Source: Hydractinia symbiolongicarpus (Eukaryota; Cnidaria; Hydrozoa; Anthoathecata; Hydractiniidae). Taken from it: DNA of 64,000 bases. Position numbers and translations under genes: made by a program. The notes beneath the pieces were generated by a model, which worked only from the letters and a program-made list of their open reading frames with translations, ran no database searches and was not told the origin of the DNA. Shown here piece by piece: positions 37,804-51,600 of this stretch; the first letter of the stretch is position 1, and every line of letters starts with the position of its first letter. The DNA lies in assembly GCF_029227915.1 (NCBI RefSeq), contig NC_079884.1:28646001-28710000 (forward strand), read 5' to 3'.

Positions 37804-39715
37804 GAGTTACAACGGTTGCGTCACATATTCGTCCCCACATGTATTTAGTGATATTTTTCTGATATTACTAGGTTGCATCGCTTTTAACAGTGAAACGATT
37901 GACTGTGGGACTTAATTGAACTAACTTTGGACTGTGACCTGATAAATGTGATAAATGAGCCAGTTTGACTACAAGAAATAACATTTTTCTTAGTTTGACA
38001 TGATTGCTGGAACTAAGTGATTACACTGGGCGCTGTGGTAGCGTTTTATTTCAAAATTAAGTTAAGTAAGTCATTTTTTACTGTGGGACCAATCCTAGCC
38101 GTTATCGCGCGCTGAAGAAATAGAGACAGTTCCAAAAACTACATTTCATTGACTTTCTAACGGTGTCAATCCGTTTGAGTTACAACGGTTGCGTCACATA
38201 TTCGTACCAACATGTATTTAGTGATTTTCTTCCGATATTACTAAGTTGTATTGCTTTTAACAGTGAAACGATTGACTGTGGGAGTTAATTGAACTGCTCT
38301 TGGACTTTGACCTTATAAAGGTGATAAATGAGCCAGTTTGACTACAAGAAATAACAGTCTTCTTAATTTGACATGATTGCTGGAACTCAGCGATTACACT
38401 GGGCGCTGTGGTAGCGCTTTGATAAAATAATTAAGATAAATAAGTCATTCTTTACTGTGGGACCAATCCTAGCCGTTAGTTCGCGCTGAAGAAATAGAGA
38501 CAGTTTCAAAAACTACATTTCATTGACTTTCTAACGGTGTCAATCCGTTCGAGTTACAACGGTTGCGTCACATATTCGTACCAACATGTATTTAGTGATT
38601 TTTTCCAATATTACTAAGTTGTATTGCTTTCAACAATGAAACGATTGACTGTGGGAATTAATTGAACTGATTCTGGACTGGGACTTTATGAATGTGATAA
38701 ATGAGCCAATTGGTCTCCAAGGAATAACTTTCTTCTTAATATGACGTGAGTGCTGGAATTCAGCGATTACATTAGGGTCTGTTGTAGCGCTTTATTTAAA
38801 AACTTAGATAAATAAGTGGCGCAGAATAAGTAGGAACTGTTTCAAAGACTACATTTCATTGACTTTTTAGCGGCTTAAATCAGTTTGAGTTACAACGGTT
38901 GCGTCACATACTCGTACCAGCATGTATTTAGCGATAGTATTCGGATATTACTAGGTTGCATCGCTTTTAACAGTGAAACGTTTGACTGGGGGATTTAATT
39001 GAACTGCTCTTGGACTTTGACCTTATAAAGGTGATAAATGAGCCAGTTTGACTACAAGAAATAACAGTCTTCTTAATTTGACATGATTGCTGGAACTAAG
39101 TGATTACACTGGGCGCTGTGGTAGCGTTTTATTTAAAAAATAAGTTAAGTAAGTCATTTTTTACTGTGGGACCAATCCTAGCTGTTATCGCGCGCTGAAG
39201 AAATAGAGACAGTATCAAAAACTACATTTCATTGACTTTCTAACGGTGTCAATCCGTTTGAGTTACAACGGTTGCGTCACATATTCGTACCAACATGTAT
39301 TTAGTGATTTTCTTCCGATATTACTAAGTTGTATTGCTTTTAACAGTGAAACGATTGACTGTGGGAATTAATTGAACTGATTTTGGACTGTGACCTCATA
39401 AATGTGATAAATAAGCCAATTGGTCTCCAAGGAATAACATTCTTCTTAATTTGACATGATTGCCGGAATTCATCGATTACATTAGGCTATGTCGTAGCGC
39501 TTTATTTAAAAACTTAGATAAATAAGTCGCGCAGAATAAATAGGAACTGTTTCAAAGACTACATTTCATTGACTTTTTAGCGGCATAAATCCGTATGAGT
39601 TACAACTTTTGCGTCACATACTCGTACCAACATGTATTTAGCGATAGTATTCGGATATTACTAGGTTGCATCGCTTTTAACAGTGAAACGTTTGACTGGG
39701 GGATTTAATTGAACT
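37804..39715. repeat. 1,912-bp HOR, copy 1 (stub-A-B-C-D-E)
   Basis: The tag GAACTGAGTTACAACGG occurs at 37804, 39716, 41628 and 43540 (counted from its GAGTT), three intervals of exactly 1,912 bp. Each unit starts with a stub of about 120 bp, where TTGAACTG joins AGTTACAACGG and about 250 bp is missing. It continues with A (TTTCAAAATTAAGTTAAG), B (TTGATAAAATAATTAAG), C (deleted monomer, AAGTGGCGCAGAATA), D (AAAAAATAAGTTAAG) and E (deleted monomer, AAGTCGCGCAGAATA). The copies look nearly identical. Confidence 0.95.
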
Positions 39716-41627
39716 GAGTTACAACGGTTGCGTCACATATTCGTCCCCACATGTATTTGGCGATATTTTTCTGATATTACTAGGTTGCATCGCTTTTAAC
39801 AGTGAAACGATTGACTGTGGGACTTAATTGAACTAACTTTGGACTGTGACCTGATAAATGTGATAAATGAGCCAGTTTGACTACAAGAAATAACATTTTT
39901 CTTAGTTTGACATGATTGCTGGAACTAAGTGATTACACTGGGCGCTGTGGTAGCGTTTTATTTCAAAATTAAGTTAAGTAAGTCATTTTTTACTGTGGGA
40001 CCAATCCTAGCCGTTATCGCGCGCTGAAGAAATAGAGACAGTTCCAAAAACTACATTTCATTGAATTTCTAACGGTGTCAATCCGTTTGAGTTACAACGG
40101 TTGCGTCACATATTCGTACCAACATGTATTTAGTGATTTTCTTCCGATATTACTAAGTTGTATTGCTTTTAACAGTGAAACGATTGACTGTGGGAGTTAA
40201 TTGAACTGCTCTTGGACTTTGACCTTATAAAGGTGATAAATGAGCCAGTTTGACTACAAGAAATAACAGTCTTCTTAATTTGACATGATTGCTGGAACTC
40301 AGCGATTACACTGGGCGCTGTGGTAGCGCTTTGATAAAATAATTAAGATAAATAAGTCATTCTTTACTGTGGGACCAATCCTAGCCGTTAGTTCGCGCTG
40401 AAGAAATAGAGACAGTTTCAAAAACTACATTTCATTGACTTTCTAACGGTGTCAATCCGTCCGAGTTACAACGGTTGCGTCACATATTCGTACCAACATG
40501 TATTTAGTGATTTTTTCCAATATTACTAAGTTGTATTGCTTTCAACAATGAAACGATTGACTGTGGGAATTAATTGAACTGATTCTGGACTGGGACTTTA
40601 TGAATGTGATAAATGAGCCAATTGGTCTCCAAGGAATAACTTTCTTCTTAATATGACGTGAGTGCTGGAATTCAGCGATTACATTAGGGTCTGTTGTAGC
40701 GCTTTATTTAAAAACTTAGATAAATAAGTGGCGCAGAATAAGTAGGAACTGTTTCAAAGACTACATTTCATTGACTTTTTTACGGCTTAAATCAGTTTGA
40801 GTTACAACGGTTGCGTCACATACTCGTACCAGCATGTATTTAGCGATAGTATTCGGATATTACTAGGTTGCATCGCTTTTAACAGTGAAACGTTTGACTG
40901 GGGGATTTAATTGAACTGCTCTTGGACTTTGACCTTATAAAGGTGATAAATGAGCCAGTTTGACTACAAGAAATAACAGTCTTCTTAATTTGACATGATT
41001 GCTGGAACTAAGTGATTACACTGGGCGCTGTGGTAGCGTTTTATTTAAAAAATAAGTTAAGTAAGTCATTTTTTACTGTGGGACCAATCCTAGCTGTTAT
41101 CGCGCGCTGAAGAAATAGAGACAGTATCAAAAACTACATTTCATTGACTTTCTAACGGTGTCAATCCGTTTGAGTTACAACGGTTGCGTCACATATTCGT
41201 ACCAACATGTATTTAGTGATTTTCTTCCGATATTACTAAGTTGTATTGCTTTTAACAGTGAAACGATTGACTGTGGGAATTAATTGAACTGATTTTGGAC
41301 TGTGACCTCATAAATGTGATAAATAAGCCAATTGGTCTCCAAGGAATAACATTCTTCTTAATTTGACATGATTGCCGGAATTCATCGATTACATTAGGCT
41401 ATGTCGTAGCGCTTTATTTAAAAACTTAGATAAATAAGTCGCGCAGAATAAATAGGAACTGTTTCAAAGACTACATTTCATTGACTTTTTAGCGGCATAA
41501 ATCCGTATGAGTTACAACTTTTGCGTCACATACTCGTACCAACATGTATTTAGCGATAGTATTCGGATATTACTAGGTTGCATCGCTTTTAACAGTGAAA
41601 CGTTTGACTGGGGGATTTAATTGAACT
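39716..41627. repeat. 1,912-bp HOR, copy 2
   Basis: Same module order as copy 1 with the C junction near 40731 and the E junction at 41440. Single-base differences such as TTTGGCGAT (here, near 39767) against TTTAGTGAT in copy 1 show that the copies are not exact duplicates, which argues against a simple assembly artefact. Confidence 0.95.
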
Positions 41628-43539
41628 GAGTTACAACGGTTGCGTCACATATTCGTCCCCACATGTATTTAGCGATATTTTTCTGATATTACTAGGTTGC
41701 ATCGCTTTTAACAGTGAAACGATTGACTGTGGGACTTAATTGAACTAACTTTGGACTGTGACCTGATAAATGTGATAAATGAGCCAGTTTGACTACAAGA
41801 AATAACATTCTTCTTAGTTTGACATGATTGCTGGAACTAAGTGATTACACTGGGCGCTGTGGTAGCGTTTTATTTCAAAATTAAGTTAAGTAAGTCATTT
41901 TTTACTGTGGGACCAATCCTAGCCGTTATCGCGCGCTGAAGAAATAGAGACAGTTCCAAAAACTACATTTCATTGACTTTCTAACGGTGTCAATCCGTTT
42001 GAGTTACAACGGTTGCGTCACATATTCGTACCAACATGTATTTAGTGATTTTCTTCCGATATTACTAAGTTGTATTGCTTTTAACAGTGAAACGATTGAC
42101 TGTGGGAGTTAATTGAACTGCTCTTGGACTTTGACCTTATAAAGGTGATAAATGAGCCAGTTTGACTACAAGAAATAACAGTCTTCTTAATTTGACATGA
42201 TTGCTGGAACTCAGCGATTACACTGGGCGCTGTGGTAGCGCTTTGATAAAATAATTAAGATAAATACGTCATTCTTTACTGTGGGACCAATCCTAGCCGT
42301 TAGTTCGCGCTGAAGAAATAGAGACAGTTTCAAAAACTACATTTCATTGACTTTCTAACGGTGTCAATCCGTTCGAGTTACAACGGTTGCGTCACATATT
42401 CGTACCAACATGTATTTAGTGATTTTTTCCAATATTACTAAGTTGTATTGCTTTCAACAATGAAACGATTGACTGTGGGAATTAATTGAACTGATTTTGG
42501 ACTGGGACTTTATGAATGTGATAAATGAGCCAATTGGTCTCCAAGGAATACCTTTCTTCTTAATATGACGTGAGTGCTGGAATTCAGCGATTACATTAGG
42601 GTCTGTTGTAGCGCTTTATTTAAAAACTTAGATAAATAAGTGGCGCAGAATAAATAGGAACTGTTTCAAAGACTACATTTCATTGACTTTTTAGCGGCAT
42701 AAATCCGTTTGAGTTACAACGGTTGCGTCACATACACGTACCAACATGTATTTAGCGATAGTATTCGGATATTACTAGGTTGCATCGCTTTTAACAGTGA
42801 AACGTTTGACTGGGGGATTTAATTGAACTGCTCTTGGACTTTGACCTTATAAAGGTGATAAATGAGCCAGTTTGACTACAAGAAATAACAGTCTTCTTAA
42901 TTTGACATGATTGCTGGAACTAAGTGATTACACTGGGCGCTGTGGTAGCGTTTTATTTAAAAAATAAGTTAAGTAAGTCATTTTTTACTGTGGGACCAAT
43001 CCTAGCTGTTATCGCGCGCTGAAGAAATAGAGACAGTATCAAAAACTACATTTCATTGACTTTCTAACGGTGTCAATCCGTTTGAGTTACAACGGTTGCG
43101 TCACATATTCGTACCAACATGTATTTAGTGATTTTCTTCCGATATTACTAAGTTGTATTGCTTTTAACAGTGAAACGATTGACTGTGGGAATTAATTGAA
43201 CTGATTTCGGACTGTGACCTCATAAATGTGATAAATGAGCCAATTGGTCTCCAAGGAATAACATTCTTCTTAATTTGACATGATTGCTGGAATTCATCGA
43301 TTACATTAGGCTATGTCGTAGCGCTTTATTTAAAAACTTAGATAAATAAGTCGCGCAGAATAAATAGGAACTGTTTCAAAGACTACATTTCATTGACTTT
43401 TTAGCGGCATAAATCCGTTTGAGTTACAACGGTTGCGTCCCATACTCGTACCAACATGTATTTAGCGATAGTATTCGGATATTACTAGGTTGCATCGCTT
43501 TTAACAGTGAAACGTTTGACTGGGGGATTTAATTGAACT
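41628..43539. repeat. 1,912-bp HOR, copy 3
   Basis: Same module order, with C near 42642 and E at 43352. Copy 3 carries its own private changes, for example GATAAATACGTC in B and CATACACGTACC after C. Confidence 0.95.
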
Positions 43540-44741
43540 GAGTTACAACGGTTGCGTCACATATTCGTCCCCACATGTATTTAGCGATATTTTTCTGATA
43601 TTACTAGGTTGCATCGCTTTTAACAGTGAAACGATTGACCATGGGACTTAATTGAACTAACTTTGGACTGTGACCTGATAAATGTGATAAATGAGCCAGT
43701 TTGACTACAAGAAATAACATTCTTCTTAATTTGACATGATTGCTGGAACTAAGTGATTACACTGGGCGCTGTGGTAGCGTTTTATTTCAAAATTAATTTA
43801 AGTAAGTCATTTTTTACTGTGGGACCAATCCTAGCCGTTATCGCGCGCTGAAGAAATAGAGACAGTATCAAAAACTACATTTCATTGACTTTCTAACGGT
43901 GTCAATCCGTTTGAGTTACAACGGTTGCGTCACATATTCGTACCAACATGTATTTAGTGATTTTCTTCCGATATTACTAAGTTGTATTGCTTTTAACAGT
44001 GAAACGATTGACTGTGGGAGTTAATTGAACTGCTCTTGGACTTTGACCTTATAAAGGTGATAAATGAGCCAGTTTGACTACAAGAAATAACAGTCTTCTT
44101 AATATGACATGATTGCTGGAACTAAGTGATTACACTGGGCGCTGTGGTAGCGTTTTATTTAAAAATTAAGTTAAGTATGTCATTTTTTACTGTGGGACCA
44201 ATCCTAGCCGTTATCGCGCGCTGAAGAAATAGAGACAGTATCAAAAACTACATTTCATTGACTTTCTAACGGTGTCAATCCGTTTGAGTTACAACGGTTG
44301 CGTCACATATTCGTACCAACATGTATTTAGTGATTTTCTTCCGACATTACTAAGTTGTATTGCTTTTAACAGTGAAACGATTGACTGTGGGAATTAATTG
44401 AACTGATTTTGGACTGTGACCCCATAAATGTGATAAATGACCCAATAGGTCTCCAAGGAATAACATTCTTCTTAATTTGACATGATTGCCGGAATTCATC
44501 GATTACATTAGGCTATGTCGTAGCGCTTTATTTAAAAACTTAGATAAATAAGTCGCGTAGAATAAATAGGAACTGTTTCAAAGACTACATTTCATTGACT
44601 TTTTAGCGGCATAAATCCGTTTGAGTTACAACGGTTGCGTCACATACTCGTACCAATATGTATTTAGCGATAGTATTCGGATATTACTAGGTTGCATCGC
44701 TTTTAACAGTGAAACGTTTGACTGGGGGATTTAATTGAACT
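43540..44741. repeat. 1,202-bp HOR derivative lacking modules B and C
   Basis: The stub tag recurs at 44742, 1,202 bp after 43540. The unit reads stub-A-D-E. The 710-bp shortfall against 1,912 equals one full plus one deleted monomer, B and C. A joins D without any scar that I can see, as expected for homologous in-register exchange. Confidence 0.92.
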
Positions 44742-45619
44742 GAGTTACAACGGTTGCGTCACATATTCGTCCCCACATGTATTTAGCGATATTTTTCTGA
44801 TATTACTAGGTTGCATCGCTCTTAACAGTGAAACGATTGACTGTGGGACTTAATTGAACTAAGTTTGGACTGTGACCTGATAAATGTGATAAATGAGCCG
44901 GTTTGACTACAAGAAATAACATTCTTCTTAATTTGACATGATTGCTGGAACTAAGTGATTACACTGGGCGCTGTGGTAGCGTTTTATTTCAAAATTAAGT
45001 TAAGTAAGTCATTTTTTACTGTGGGACCAATCCTAGCCGTTATCGCGCGCTGAAGAAATAGAGACAGTATCAAAAACTACATTTCATTGAATTTCTAACG
45101 GTGTCAATCCGTTTGACTTACAACGGTTGCGTCACATATTCGTACCAACATGTATTTAGTGATTTTCTTCCGATATTACTAAGTTGTATTGCTTTTAACA
45201 GTGAAACGATTGACTGTGGGAGTTAATTGAACTGCTTTTGGACTTTGACCTTATAAAGGTGATAAATGAGCCAGTTTGACTACAAGAAATAACAGTCTTC
45301 GTAATTTGACATGATTGCTGGAACTCAGCGATTACCCTGGGCGCTGTGGTAGCGCTTTGTTAAAATAATAAAGATAAATAAGTCATTTTTTACTGTGGGA
45401 CCAATCCTAGCCGTTAGTTCGCGCTGAAGAAATAGAGACAGTTTCAAAAACTACATTTCATTGACTTTCTAACGGTGTCAATCCGTTCGAGTTACAACGG
45501 TTGCGTCACATATTCGTACCAACATGTATTTAGTGATTTTTTCCAATATTACTAAGTTGTATTGCTTTCAACAATGAAACGATTGACTGTGGGAATTAAT
45601 TGAACTGATTCTGGTCTGG
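44742..45619. repeat. 1,912-bp HOR, copy 5, broken off after B
   Basis: The unit begins with the stub, A (near 45000) and B (near 45365), and then merges into the trimer repeat that follows instead of reaching D and E. It marks the right edge of the main 1,912-bp HOR block. Confidence 0.88.
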
Positions 45620-46702
45620 GACTTTATGAATGTGATAAATGAGCCAATTGGTCTCCAAGGAATAACTTTCTTCTTAATATGACGTGAGTGCTGGAATTTA
45701 GCGATTACATTAGGGTCTGTTGTAGCGCTTTATTTAAAAACTTAGATAAATAAGTCGCGCAGAATAAATAAGAACAGTTTCAAAGACTACATTTCATTGA
45801 CTTTTTAGCGTTATAAATCCGTTTGAGTTACAACGGTTGCGTCACATATTCGTACCAACATGTATTTAGCGATAGTATTCGGATATTACTAGGTTGCATC
45901 GCTTTTAACAGTGAAACGTTTGACTGGGGGATTTAATTGAACTGCTCTTGGACTTTGACCTTATAAAGGTAATAAATGAGGCAGTTTCACAACAAGAAAC
46001 AACAGTCTCTTTAATTTGACATCATTGCTGGAACTGAGCGATTACACTGGGCGCTGTGGTAGCGCTTTGTTAAAAAAATTAAGATAAATAAGTCATTCTT
46101 TACTGTGGGACCAATCCTAGCCGTTAGTTCGCGCTGAAGAAATAGAGACAGTTGCAAAAACTGCATTTCATTGACTTTCTTACGGTGTCAATCCGTTAGA
46201 GTTACAACGGTTGCGTCACATATTCGTACCAACATGTATTTAGTGATATTTTCCAATATTACTAAGTTGTATTGCTTTTAACAGTGAAACGATTGACTGT
46301 GGGAATTAATTGAACTGATTCTGGACTGTGACTTTATAAATGTCATAAATGAGCCAATTGGTATCCAAGGAATAACTTTCTTCTTAATTTGACGTGAGTG
46401 CTGGAATTCAGCGATTACATTACGCTCTGTCGTAGCGCTTTATTTAAAAACTTAGATAAATAAGTCTTTTCTTACTGTGGGACCAATCCTGGCCGTTAGC
46501 ACGCGCTGAATAAATAGGAACAGTTTCAAAGACTACATTTCATTGACATTCTAGCGGTATAAATCCGTTTGAGTTACAACGGTTGCGTCACATATTCGTA
46601 CCAACATGTATTTAGCGATAGTATTCGGATATTACCAGTTTGCATCGATTTTAACATTGAAACGTTTGACTGTGGGACATATTTGAACTGATTTTGGACT
46701 TT
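45620..46702. repeat. 1,083-bp trimer HOR, copy 1
   Basis: Deletion junctions at 45756, 46839 and 47922 and GTTGCAAAAACTGCAT at 46151 and 47234 all give an interval of exactly 1,083 bp. The unit has one deleted and two full monomers. Rare shared variants include GTTTCACAACAAG or GTTTCACTACAAG and ACAGTCTCTTTAATTTG. Confidence 0.93.
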
Positions 46703-48125
46703 GACCTTATGAATGTGATAAATGAGCCAATTGGTCTCCAAGGAATAACTTTCTTCTTAATATGACGTGAGTGCTGGAACTAAGCGATTACATTAGGGTC
46801 TGTTATAGCGCTTTATTTAAAAACTTAGATAAATAAGTCGCGCAGAATAAATAAGAACAGTTTCAAAGACTACATTTCATTGACTTTTTAGTGGCATAAA
46901 TCCGTTTGAGTTACAATGGTTGCGTCATATATTTGTACCAACATGTATTTAGCGATAGTATTCGGATATTACTAGGTTGCATCGCTTTTAACAGTGAAAC
47001 GTTTGACTGGGGGATTTAATTGAACTGCTCTTGGACTTTGACCTTATAAAGGTAATAAATGAGGCAGTTTCACTACAAGAAACAACAGTCTCTTTAATTT
47101 GACATCATTGCTGGAACTGAGCGATTACACTGGGCGCTGTGGTAGCGCTTTGTTAAAAAAATTAAGATAAATAAGTCATTCTTTACTGTGGGACCAATCC
47201 TAGCCGTTAGTTCGCGCTGAAGAAATAGAGACAGTTGCAAAAACTGCATTTCATTGACTTTCTTACGGTGTCAATCCGTTAGAGTTACAACGGTTGCGTC
47301 ACATATTCGTACCAACATGTAATTAGTGATATTTTCCAATATTACTAAGTTGTATTGCTTTTAACAGTGAAACGATTGACTGTGGGAATTAATTGAACTG
47401 ATTCTGGACTGTGACTTTATAAATGTGATAAATGAGCCAATTGGTATCCAAGGAATAACTTTCTTCTTAATTTGACGTGAGTGCTGGAATTCAGTGATTA
47501 CATTACGCTCTGTCGTAGCGCTTTATTTAAAAACTTAGATAAATAAGTCTTTTCTTACTGTGGGACCAATCCTGGCCGTTAGCACGCGCTGAATAAATAG
47601 GAACAGTTTCAAAGACTACATTTCATTGACATTCTAGCGGTATAAATCCGTTTGAGTTACAACGGTTGCGTCACATATTCGTACCAACATGTATTTAGCG
47701 ATAGTATTCGGATATTACCAGTTTGCATCGATTTTAACATTGAAACGTTTGACTGTGGGACATATTTGAACTGATTTTGGACTTTGACCTTATGAATGTG
47801 ATAAATGAGCCAATTGGCCTCCAAGGAATAACTTTCTTCTTAATATGACGTGAGTGCTGGAACTAAGCGATTACATTAGGGTCTGTTATAGCGCTTTATT
47901 TAAAAACTTAGATAAATAAGTCGCGCAGAATAAATAAGAACAGTTTCAAAGACTACATTTCATTGGCTTTTTAGCGTTATAAATCCGTTTGAGTTACAAC
48001 GGTTGCGTCACATATTTGTACCAACATGTATTTAGCGATAGTATTCGGATATTACTAGGTTGCATCGCTTTTAACAGTGAAACGTTTGACTGGGGGATTT
48101 AATTGAACTGCTCTTGGACTTTGAC
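46703..48125. repeat. 1,083-bp trimer HOR, copy 2 plus partial third
   Basis: Copy 2 follows at 1,083 bp, and agreement continues to about 48,125 as a partial third copy. There AAAGGTAATAAATGAGGCAG is replaced by AAAGGGGATAAATGAGGCAG and a TTTGACTACAAG continuation. One private change in copy 2 is ATGTAATTAGTG near 47318. Confidence 0.92.
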
Positions 48126-50149
48126 CTTATAAAGGGGATAAATGAGGCAGTTTGACTACAAGAAGTAACATTCTTCTTAATTTGACATGATTGCTGGAAC
48201 TCAGTGATTACACTGGGCGCTGTGGTAGCGCTTTATTTAAAAATTAAGTTCAGTATGTCATTTTTTTACTGTGGGACTAATCCTAGCCGTTATCGCGCGC
48301 TGAAGAAATAGAGACAGTATCAAAAACTAAATTTCATTGACTTTCTAACGGTGTCAATCCGTTTGAGTTACAACGGTTGCGTCACATATTCGTACCAACA
48401 TGTATTTAGTGATTTTCTTCCGATATTTCTAAGTTGTATTGCTTTTAACAGTGAAACGATTGACTGTGGGAATTAATTGAACTGATTTTGGACTGTGACC
48501 TTTTAACTGTGATAAATGAGCCAATTGGTCTCCAAGGAATAACATTCTTCTTAATTTGATATGATTGCTGGAATTCAGCGATTACATTAGGCTATGTCTT
48601 AGCGCTTTATTTACAAACTTAGATAAATAAGTCGCGCAGAATAAATAGGAACTGTTTCAAAGACTACATTTCATTGACTTTTTAGCGGCATAAATCCGTT
48701 TGAGTTACAACGGTTGCGTCACATACTCGTACCAACATGTATTTAGCGATAGTATTCGGATATTACTAGGTTGCATCGCTTTTAACAGTGAAACGTTTGA
48801 CTGGGGGATTTAATTGAACTGCTCTTGGACTTTGACCTTATAAAGGTTATCAATGAGCCAGTTTGACTACAAGAAATAACAGTCTTCTTAATTTGACATG
48901 ATTGCTGGAACTAAGTGATTACACTGGGCGCTGTGGTAGCGTTTTATTTAAAAATTAAGTTAAGTAAGTCATTTTTTACTGTGGGACCAATCCTAGCCGT
49001 TATCGCGCGCTGAAGAAATAGAGACAGTATCAAAAACTACATTTCATTGACTTTCTAACGGTGTCAATCCTTTTGAGTTGCAACGGTTGCATCACATATT
49101 CGTACCAACATGTATTTAGTGATTTTCTTCCGATATTACTAAGTTGTATTGCTTTTAACAGTGAAACGATTGACTGTGGGAATTAATTGAACTGATTTTG
49201 GACTGTGACCTCATAAATGTGATAAATGAGCCAATTGGTCTCCAAGGAATAACATTCTTCTTAATTTGACATGATTGCCGGAATTCATCGATTACATTCG
49301 GCTATGTCGTAGCGCTTTATTTAAAAACTTAGATAAATAAGTCGCGCAGAATAAATAGGAACTGTTTCAAAGACTACATTTCATTGACTTTTTAGCGGCA
49401 TAAATCCGTTTGAGTTACAACGGTTGCGTCACATACTCGTACCAACATGTATTTAGCGATAGTATTCGGATATTACTAGGTTGCATCGCTTTTAACAGTG
49501 AAACGTTTGACTGGGGGATTTAATTGAACTGAGTTACAACGGTTGCGTCACATATTCGTCCCCACATGTATTTAGCGATATTTTTCTGATATTACTAGGT
49601 TGCATCGCTTTTAACAGTGAAACGATTGACTGTGGGACTTAATTGAACTAACTTTGGACTGTGACCTGATAAATGTGATAAATGAGCCAGTTTGACTACA
49701 AGAAATAACATTCTTCTTAATTTGACATGATTGCTGGAACTAAGTGATTACACTGGGCGCTGTGGTAGCGTTTTATTTCAAAATTAAGTTAAGTAAGTCA
49801 TTTTTTACTGTGGGACCAATCCTAGCCGTTATCGCGCGCTGAAGAAATAGAGACAGTATCAAAAACTACATTTCATTGACTTTCTAACGGTGTCAATCCG
49901 TTTGAGTTACAACGGTTGCGTCACATATTCGTACCAACATGTACTTAGCGATTTTCTTCCGTTATTACTAAGTTGTATTGCATTTAACAGTGAATTGATT
50001 GACTGTGGGAATTAATAGAACGGATTCTGGACTGTGACCTTATAAATGTGATAAATGAGCCAGTTTGACTACAAGAAATAACATTCTTCTAAACTTGACA
50101 TGATTGCTGGAACTCAGCGATTACATTAGGGTCTGTTGTAGCGCTTTAT
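48126..50149. repeat. Return of the D-E and stub-A modules
   Basis: D and E type monomers (E junctions at 48633 and 49343, 710 bp apart) lead to a sixth stub junction at 49531, followed by an A unit. This is the same sequence lineage as 37.8-45.6 kb, separated from it by the trimer block. It shows that the HOR modules are interleaved and do not form one clean block each. Confidence 0.88.
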
Positions 50150-51600
50150 TTAAAAACTTAGATAAATAAGTCGCGCAGAATAAATAAGAACAGTTTCAAA
50201 GACTACATTTCATTGACTTTTTAGCGTTATAAATCCGTTTGAGTTACAACGGTTGCGTCACATATTCGTACCAACATGTATTTAGCGATAGTATTCGGAT
50301 ATTACTAGGTTGCATCGCTTTTAACAGTGAAACGTTTGACTGGGGGATTTAATTGAACTGCTCTTGGACTTTGACCTTATAAAGGCGATAAATGAGGCAG
50401 TTTGACTACAAGAAATAACAGTCTTCTTAATTTGACATCATTGCTGGAACTGAGCGATTACACTGGGCGCTGTGGTAGCGCTTTGTTAAAAAAATTAGGA
50501 TAAATAAGTCATTCTTTACTGTGGGACCAATCCTAGTCGTTAGTTCGCGCTGAAGAAATAGAGACAGTTGCAAAAACTGCATTTCATTGACTTTCTAACG
50601 GTGTCAATCCGTTAGAGTTACAACGGTTGCGTCGCATATTCGTACCAACATGTATTTAGTGATTTTTTCCAATATTACTAAGTTGTATTGCTTTTAACAG
50701 TGAAACGATTGACTGTGGGAATTAATTGAACTGATTCTGGACTGTGACTTTATAAATGTCATAAATGAGCCAATTGGTATCCAAGGAATAATTTTCTACT
50801 TAATTTGACGTGAGTGCTGGAATTCAGCGATTACATTAGGCTCTGTCGTAGCGCTTTATTTAAAAACTTAGATAAATAAGTCTTTTCTAACTGTGGGACC
50901 AATCCTGGCCGTTAGCACGCGCTGAATAAATAGGAACAGTTTCAAAGACTACATTTCATTGACATTCTAGCGGTATAAATCCGTTTGAGTTACAACGGTT
51001 GCGTCACATATTCGTACCAACATGTATTTAGCGATAGTATTCGGATATTACCAGTTTGCATCGATTTTAACATTGAAACGTTTGACTGTGGGACATATTT
51101 GAACTGATTTTGGACTTTGACCTTATGAATGTGATAAATGAGCCAGTATGACTCCAAGAAATAACATTCTTCTTAATTTGACATGATTGCTGGAACTCAG
51201 CGATTACACTGGGCGCTATGGTAGCGCTTTAATAAAAAATTCAGATAAATAAGTCATTTTTTACTGTGGGACCAATCCTAGCCGTTATCGCGCATTGAAG
51301 AAATAGAGACAGTTTCAAAAACTACATTTCATTGACTTTCTAACGGTGTTAATCCGTTTGAGTTACAACGGTTGCGTCACATATTCGTACCAACATGTAT
51401 TTAGTGATTTTTTCCAATATTACTAAGTTGTATTGCTTTTAACAGTGAAACAATTGACTGTGGGAATTAATTGGACTGATTCTGGACTGTGACTTTATAA
51501 ATGTGATAAATGAGCCAATTGGTCTCCAAGGAATAACTTTTTTCTTAATTTGACGTGAGTGCTGGAATTCAGCGGTTACATTAGGCTCTGTGGTAGCACT
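50150..51600. repeat. Recurrent 1.4-kb cassette, copy 1
   Basis: The module order is a deleted monomer (junction 50172), then GTTGCAAAAACTGCAT (50567), then GCACGCGCTGAATAAATAGG, then TCGCGCATTGAAGAAATAG. The same order is found at 54.2, 58.2 and 60.7 kb. The landmark sets are offset by 4,030, 3,993 and 2,537 bp. A CCAGTATGACTCC marker lies at 51143. Confidence 0.9.
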
